In this document: piece after piece, positions 57,892 to 64,000 of the stretch | Numbering within the stretch: position 1 is the stretch's first letter | Layout: the number at the start of each line of letters is the position of its first letter | Origin: Pseudomonas sp. J452 | GTDB lineage: Bacteria; Pseudomonadota; Gammaproteobacteria; Pseudomonadales; Pseudomonadaceae | NCBI RefSeq assembly: GCF_024666525.1 | Contig: NZ_CP088294.1 | Coordinates: 2,914,001-2,978,000 of the forward strand | Direction of reading: 5' to 3' | Length of the DNA: 64,000 nt | Notes under the pieces: model-generated | The model's database searches: none | What the model was told of the DNA's origin: nothing | What the model saw: the letters and a program-made list of their open reading frames with translations, nothing else | Position numbers and translations under genes: made by a program

Positions 57892-60039
57892 ATGATTTAC
57901 GAAGGTAAAGCCATCACGGTTAAGGCTCTTGAGAGCGGCATCGTCGAATTGAATTTCGACCTCAAGGGTGAGTCCGTTAACAAGTTCAACCGTCTCACTC
58001 TGAGCGAGTTGCGCCAGTCCGTAGACGCCATCAAGGCTGACGGTTCGATCAAGGGCGTAATCGTTACCAGCGGCAAAGACGTGTTCATCGTCGGTGCCGA
58101 CATCACCGAGTTCGTCGATAACTTCAAGTTGCCCGACGAAGAGCTGGTAGCCGGCAACCTCGAAGCCAACAAGATCTTCAGCGACTTCGAAGACCTCGAT
58201 GTGCCGACCGTAGTGGCCATCAACGGCATCGCCCTGGGTGGCGGTTTCGAAATGTGCCTGGCCGCTGACTACCGTGTTGCTGCAGAAACCGCCAAGGTTG
58301 GCCTGCCGGAAGTCAAACTGGGTATCTACCCGGGCTTCGGTGGCACCGTGCGCCTGCCGCGCGTGATCGGCACCGACAACGCCATCGAGTGGATCGCTTC
58401 CAGCAAGGAAGCCAAAGCTGCCGATGCTCTGAAAGTAGGCGCGGTCGACGCTGTCGTCGCTCCGGCCAAACTGCAGGAAGCTGCCCTGGACCTGATCAAG
58501 CGCGCCATCTCCGGCGAGCTGGACTACAAGGCCAAGCGTCAGCCCAAGCTGGAAAAGATCAAGCTCAACGCCATTGAGCAGATGATGTCCTTCGAAACCG
58601 CCAAAGGTTTCGTTGCTGGCCAGGCCGGCCCGAACTACCCGGCACCGGTCGAAGCGATCAAGACCATCCAGAAAGCCGCCAACTTCGGTCGCGACAAGGC
58701 GCTGGAAGTGGAAGCCGCTGGCTTCGTCAAGCTGGCCAAGACTTCGGTTGCGGAAAGCCTGATCGGTCTGTTCCTGAACGACCAGGAACTGAAGAAGAAA
58801 GCCAAGCAGTACGACGAAATCGCGCGTGACGTGAAACTGGCCGCCGTACTAGGCGCGGGCATCATGGGTGGCGGTATCGCCTACCAGTCCGCTTCCAAGG
58901 GCACCCCGATCCTGATGAAGGATATCCGCGAAGAGGGTATCCAGATGGGTCTGGCCGAGGCTTCCAAGCTGCTCGGCAACCGCGTTGCCAAAGGCCGCAT
59001 GACCCCGGCGAAGATGGCCGAAGCCCTCACCGCCATTCGTCCGACCATGTCCTACGGTGATTTCGGTAACGTCGACATCGTCGTTGAAGCCGTAGTCGAG
59101 AACCCGAAGGTCAAGCAGATCGTTCTGGCCGAAGTGGAAGGCGTGGTTCGCGAAGACGCGATCCTGGCTTCCAACACCTCGACCATTTCCATCAACTTGC
59201 TGGCCAAGGCCCTCAAGCGTCCGGAAAACTTCGTCGGCATGCACTTCTTCAACCCGGTGCACATGATGCCGCTGGTTGAAGTCATCCGTGGCGAGAAGTC
59301 CAGCGATGTAGCCGTGGCTACCACCGTTGCCTACGCCAAGAAGATGGGCAAGAGCCCGATCGTGGTCAACGACTGCCCGGGCTTCCTGGTCAACCGCGTG
59401 CTGTTCCCGTACTTCGGTGGCTTCTCCAAGCTGCTGGCTTTCGGTGTCGACTTCGTGCGTATCGACAAGGTCATGGAGAAGTTCGGCTGGCCCATGGGCC
59501 CGGCGTACCTGTCCGACGTGGTCGGTATCGACACTGGCCACCACGGCCGTGACGTGATGGCTGAAGGCTTCCCGGATCGCATGGCTGTTGAAGGCCGTAC
59601 TGCGGTTGACGTGATGTATGAAGCAGATCGCCTGGGCCAGAAGAACGGCAAAGGCTTCTACTCCTACGAAATGGACAAGCGCGGCAAGCCGAAGAAAGTT
59701 TCCGACCCGGTTGCCTACGACCTGCTCAAGTCCATCGTGACCGAGCAGCGTGAAGTAACTGACGAAGACATCATCAACTTCATGATGATCCCGCTGTGCC
59801 TGGAAACCGTTCGTTGCCTGGAAGACGGCATCGTTGAAACCGCTGCCGAGGCCGATATGGGCCTGATCTACGGCATCGGCTTCCCGCCCTTCCGTGGTGG
59901 TGCACTGCGTTACATCGACTCCATCGGTGTAGCCGAATTCGTGGCCCTGGCTGACAAATATGCCGACCTGGGCGCGCTGTACTACCCGACCGCCAAACTT
60001 CGCGAAATGGCCAAAAACGGCCAGAAGTTTTTCGGTTAA
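57892..60039 (+). CDS. fadB: Fatty acid oxidation complex alpha subunit
   Basis: 715 residues, the usual length. An N-terminal enoyl-CoA hydratase/isomerase domain (about 1-190, with [15 protein letters not shown] and [16 protein letters not shown]) is fused to a 3-hydroxyacyl-CoA dehydrogenase (about 310-715: [14 protein letters not shown] motif, [13 protein letters not shown] with the catalytic His). Catalyses hydration and dehydrogenation in beta-oxidation. ATG 57892 is preceded by GGAG; the frame upstream is unconserved. Complex with FadA. Confidence 0.97.
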   Translation: MIYEGKAITVKALESGIVELNFDLKGESVNKFNRLTLSELRQSVDAIKADGSIKGVIVTSGKDVFIVGADITEFVDNFKLPDEELVAGNLEANKIFSDFEDLDVPTVVAINGIALGGGFEMCLAADYRVAAETAKVGLPEVKLGIYPGFGGTVRLPRVIGTDNAIEWIASSKEAKAADALKVGAVDAVVAPAKLQEAALDLIKRAISGELDYKAKRQPKLEKIKLNAIEQMMSFETAKGFVAGQAGPNYPAPVEAIKTIQKAANFGRDKALEVEAAGFVKLAKTSVAESLIGLFLNDQELKKKAKQYDEIARDVKLAAVLGAGIMGGGIAYQSASKGTPILMKDIREEGIQMGLAEASKLLGNRVAKGRMTPAKMAEALTAIRPTMSYGDFGNVDIVVEAVVENPKVKQIVLAEVEGVVREDAILASNTSTISINLLAKALKRPENFVGMHFFNPVHMMPLVEVIRGEKSSDVAVATTVAYAKKMGKSPIVVNDCPGFLVNRVLFPYFGGFSKLLAFGVDFVRIDKVMEKFGWPMGPAYLSDVVGIDTGHHGRDVMAEGFPDRMAVEGRTAVDVMYEADRLGQKNGKGFYSYEMDKRGKPKKVSDPVAYDLLKSIVTEQREVTDEDIINFMMIPLCLETVRCLEDGIVETAAEADMGLIYGIGFPPFRGGALRYIDSIGVAEFVALADKYADLGALYYPTAKLREMAKNGQKFFG

Positions 60040-61245
<1,206 letters not shown>

Positions 61246-61262
61246 GCGTTTCGAGATGGAAG

Positions 61263-61293
61263 AACCGGGGCCCTGTGCCCCGGTTTTTGTTTT
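61263..61293 (+). terminator. Rho-independent terminator after fadA
   Basis: AACCGGGGC-CCTGT-GCCCCGGTT (nine pairs) followed by TTTGTTTTT. Confidence 0.9.
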
Positions 61294-61320
61294 TGGGTAA
61301 CCCGCTGCGGGAGTCGAATC

Positions 61321-61557
61321 ATGCAACTGCAACCCGGCTTGTACCGTCACTACAAGGGCCCGCAATACCGTGTGTTCGGTGTCGCCCGGCATTCCGAGAC
61401 GGAAGAGGATGTGGTGGTTTACCAGGCCCTGTACGGTGAGTTCGGCCTGTGGGTCAGGCCGCTGGAGATGTTCTGTAGCACGGTCGAGGTGGACGGCGAG
61501 ACAGTCCCGCGCTTTGCTTTGATCGAGGCCGAACCGGCACGTTTCGCCAAGGAGTGA
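61321..61557 (+). CDS. DUF1653 family protein
   Basis: 78 residues, matching the DUF1653 pattern throughout (GLYRHYKGPQYRVFGVARHS, DVVVYQALYGEFGLWVRPLEMF). A small beta-sheet domain of unknown function. Located between fadA and topA, as I recall in P. aeruginosa. Confidence 0.92.
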   Translation: MQLQPGLYRHYKGPQYRVFGVARHSETEEDVVVYQALYGEFGLWVRPLEMFCSTVEVDGETVPRFALIEAEPARFAKE

Positions 61558-61659
61558 GCAAGCAGCGCGCTTGACCTCACCTCGACGGCCACTATATATA
61601 GCGGTGCCTTTAGCGGCGCCGCCCGCTTTTACTCTCAGAATTCAGGAATTTTCCAATCC

Positions 61660-64000
61660 ATGGGCAAATCGCTGGTCATCGTGGAATCCCCGGCCAAGGC
61701 CAAGACCATCAACAAGTACCTGGGCAACCAGTACGTGGTGAAGTCGAGCATCGGCCATATCCGTGACCTGCCTACCAGCGGTTCGGCCAGTAGCGCCAAG
61801 GAGCCCGTCAAGCGCGGCAAGGCTGCCGCGGGCGAGGCGCCGGCACTGTCGCCCAAGGAAAAGGCCAAGCGTCAGCTGGTGTCGCGCATGGGCGTCGATC
61901 CGGAACATGGCTGGAAGGCCAAGTACGAGATCCTCCCCGGCAAGGAAAAGGTGATCGAGGAGCTGCGCCGCCTGGCCAAGGATGCCGACACCATCTATCT
62001 CGCAACCGACTTGGATCGCGAGGGGGAAGCCATTGCCTGGCACCTGCGCGAAGCCATCGGTGGTGATGACAGCCGCTACAAGCGCGTGGTGTTCAACGAA
62101 ATCACCAAGAAGGCCATCCAGGAGGCCTTCTCCCAGCCCGGCGAGCTCGATATCAACCGGGTCAATGCCCAGCAGGCGCGGCGCTTCCTCGATCGCGTGG
62201 TGGGCTACATGGTCTCGCCGCTGCTGTGGCAGAAGATTGCCCGTGGCCTGTCCGCCGGCCGCGTGCAGTCGGTGGCGGTGAAGCTGGTGGTCGAGCGCGA
62301 GAAAGAAATCCGCGCCTTCGTCCCGGAAGAATACTGGGAGCTGCATGCCGACCTCGGCACCGCCAAGGCCGCCACCGTGCGTTTCGAGGTGGTCCGCGAG
62401 AAGGGCGAAGCCTTCAAGCCGGTCAATGAAGCGCAGGCCATGGCCGCGCTGGAAAAGCTCAAGTCGTCCGCCTACAGCATCGCCAAGCGTGAAGACCGAC
62501 CGACCAGCAGCAAGCCGTCGGCGCCGTACATCACGTCGACCCTGCAGCAGGCGGCGAGCAACCGCCTCGGTTTCGGCGTGAAGAAGACCATGATGATGGC
62601 CCAGCGTCTGTATGAGGCTGGCTACATCACCTATATGCGTACCGACTCGACCAACCTCTCGGCCGATGCCGTGGAGATGGTGCGTGGCTTCATCGAGAGC
62701 GAGTACGGCAAGAAGTACCTGCCGGCCAAGCCGAATGTCTATTCGAGCAAGGAGGGCGCCCAGGAGGCGCACGAAGCGATCCGTCCGTCCGACGTCAACC
62801 TGCGTCCGACCCAGATTTCCGGCATGGAGCGCGACGCTGAGCGCCTCTACGAGCTGATCTGGCGCCAGTTCGTCGCCTGCCAGATGCCGCCAGCCGAATA
62901 CCTGTCGACCAGCGTCACCGTGGCCGCCGGCACCTTCGAGCTGCGCGCTAAGGGCCGTATCCTCAAGTTCGACGGTTACACCAAGGCGCAGCCGCAGCAG
63001 AGCAAACCCGGCGAAGACGACGTACTGCCGGATATGAACGAGGGCGAGGCGCTCAAGCTGATCAAGCTCGACCCCAGCCAGCACTTCACCAAACCGCCGG
63101 CACGCTTCTCCGAAGCTAGCCTGGTCAAGGAGCTGGAGAAGCGCGGTATCGGTCGTCCGTCGACCTACGCGGCGATCATCTCGACCATCCAGGAGCGTGG
63201 CTACGTGGCGGTGCAGAACCGTCGCTTCTACGCCGAGAAGATGGGTGATATCGTCACCGAGCGCCTCAACGAAAGCTTCTCCAACCTGATGGACTACGGC
63301 TTTACCGCCGGCATGGAAGAGCATCTGGATGACGTGGCCCAGGGTGAGCGCGACTGGAAGCACGTGCTTGACGATTTCTACGGCGACTTCAAGAAGAAGC
63401 TGGAAGTGGCGGAAGTGGCCGACAGCGGCATGCGTGCCAACCAGCCGACCCTGACCGATATCGCCTGCCGCGATTGCGGGCGGCCGATGATGATCCGTAC
63501 CGCCTCCACCGGCGTGTTCCTCGGCTGCTCCGGCTACGCCCTGCCGCCGAAAGAACGCTGCAAGGCCACCATCAACCTGATTCCGGGCGACGAAATCGCC
63601 GCCGATGACGAAGGTGAGTCCGAGTCGCGTGTGCTGCTGAACAAGCACCGTTGCCCGATCTGCGCCACCGCGATGGATGCCTACCTGCTGGATGAAACCC
63701 GCAAGCTGCATATCTGCGGCAACAACCCGGATTGCTCAGGTTACGAGATCGAACAGGGCCAGTACCGCATCAAGGGCTACGAAGGGCCGAGCCTGGAGTG
63801 CGACAAGTGTGGCAGTGAGATGCAGTTGAAGACCGGTCGTTTCGGCAAGTTCTTCGGTTGCACCAACAGCACCTGCAAGAACACCCGCAAGCTGCTGCGC
63901 AGCGGCGAGGCGGCGCCGCCGAAGATGGACGCGGTGCAGATGCCCGAGCTCAAGTGCGAGAAGGTCAACGACACCTACGTGCTGCGTGACGGCGCTTCCG
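61660..64000 (+). CDS. topA: DNA topoisomerase I, partial (C-terminus beyond window)
   Basis: The first 780 residues are visible. The N-terminal Toprim domain opens [17 protein letters not shown] with the acidic [13 protein letters not shown] metal site; catalytic Tyr325 lies in [15 protein letters not shown]-terminal zinc-ribbon repeats begin near residue 600 ([27 protein letters not shown]). Relaxes negative supercoils. Runs off the window edge; pseudomonad TopA is about 870 residues. Confidence 0.96.
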   Translation, partial: MGKSLVIVESPAKAKTINKYLGNQYVVKSSIGHIRDLPTSGSASSAKEPVKRGKAAAGEAPALSPKEKAKRQLVSRMGVDPEHGWKAKYEILPGKEKVIEELRRLAKDADTIYLATDLDREGEAIAWHLREAIGGDDSRYKRVVFNEITKKAIQEAFSQPGELDINRVNAQQARRFLDRVVGYMVSPLLWQKIARGLSAGRVQSVAVKLVVEREKEIRAFVPEEYWELHADLGTAKAATVRFEVVREKGEAFKPVNEAQAMAALEKLKSSAYSIAKREDRPTSSKPSAPYITSTLQQAASNRLGFGVKKTMMMAQRLYEAGYITYMRTDSTNLSADAVEMVRGFIESEYGKKYLPAKPNVYSSKEGAQEAHEAIRPSDVNLRPTQISGMERDAERLYELIWRQFVACQMPPAEYLSTSVTVAAGTFELRAKGRILKFDGYTKAQPQQSKPGEDDVLPDMNEGEALKLIKLDPSQHFTKPPARFSEASLVKELEKRGIGRPSTYAAIISTIQERGYVAVQNRRFYAEKMGDIVTERLNESFSNLMDYGFTAGMEEHLDDVAQGERDWKHVLDDFYGDFKKKLEVAEVADSGMRANQPTLTDIACRDCGRPMMIRTASTGVFLGCSGYALPPKERCKATINLIPGDEIAADDEGESESRVLLNKHRCPICATAMDAYLLDETRKLHICGNNPDCSGYEIEQGQYRIKGYEGPSLECDKCGSEMQLKTGRFGKFFGCTNSTCKNTRKLLRSGEAAPPKMDAVQMPELKCEKVNDTYVLRDGAS

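Overview
The window is a gene-dense, GC-rich chromosomal segment of a Pseudomonas species. Lineage markers are csrA/rsmA beside a tRNA-Ser/tRNA-Arg array, an AmrZ (AlgZ) ribbon-helix-helix regulator, a PhhR-type TyrR homologue, aot and aru arginine operons with an AraC-type ArgR, and the block slt - Uup-type ABC-F - universal stress protein - fadB - fadA - DUF1653 - topA, which I recall being in the same order in P. aeruginosa. I see no prophage, integrase, insertion sequence with a transposase, CRISPR array or toxin system. It is core genome sprinkled with short non-coding repeats.

Layout. 1-1.0 kb: tail of a GGDEF protein and a small secreted HExxH protein. 1.0-6.9 kb: a selenium locus. A four-gene ABC importer of the phosphonate/selenate type is divergent from selD, selU and a small acidic protein translationally coupled to selU. 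7.3-10.4 kb: phhA and phhB divergent from phhR (no phhC). 10.7-12.7 kb: acetyl-CoA synthetase. 13.2-17.3 kb: arginine/ornithine uptake aotJQMP (no aotO) with argR. 17.3-21.1 kb: SulP transporter and a 7TM diguanylate cyclase. 21.4-29.2 kb: the arginine succinyltransferase pathway aruCFGDB - small protein - aruE. 29.5-34.4 kb: alaS, lysC, csrA, tRNA-Ser(GCT) and three identical tRNA-Arg(ACG). 34.5-39.8 kb: DUF4124 protein, MgtE, AmrZ, a GNAT, tRNA-Arg(CCT), a small Cys-containing protein, Ogt, tRNA-Pro(CGG) and a YgdI/YgdR lipoprotein. 39.8-42.2 kb: mobA divergent from moaB-moeA. 42.3-49.6 kb: an AraC-type regulator divergent from an operon of an alkyl-DHAP-synthase-like flavoenzyme, a GlpD-like dehydrogenase and an FGGY kinase, followed by a small membrane protein and a YegS-type lipid kinase. 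49.7-57.5 kb: CheV, MOSC protein, Slt, Uup-type ABC-F ATPase, a CxxC protein, Usp and an orphan. 57.9-64 kb: fadB, fadA, DUF1653 and the start of topA.

How the genes work together. ArgR is encoded with the importer it would control, and ArgR half-site-like words lie upstream of both aot and aru, so arginine uptake and its breakdown to glutamate and succinate form one regulon. PhhR sits back-to-back with phhA with a TyrR-like box between them. The selenium genes plausibly combine uptake, activation (SelD) and tRNA 2-selenouridine formation (SelU).

The least explained material is (i) the flavoenzyme/dehydrogenase/kinase operon at 43.4-48.2 kb, which may act on an ether- or glycerol-type substrate; (ii) a 140-bp MITE-like repeat whose three full copies and one remnant all directly abut stop codons, two of them flanking aruE in opposite orientation; and (iii) GTAG-type REP palindromes whose ends supply the TAG stop codons of four genes. 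All assignments come from reading the sequence and from recalled family knowledge; no database search was run.
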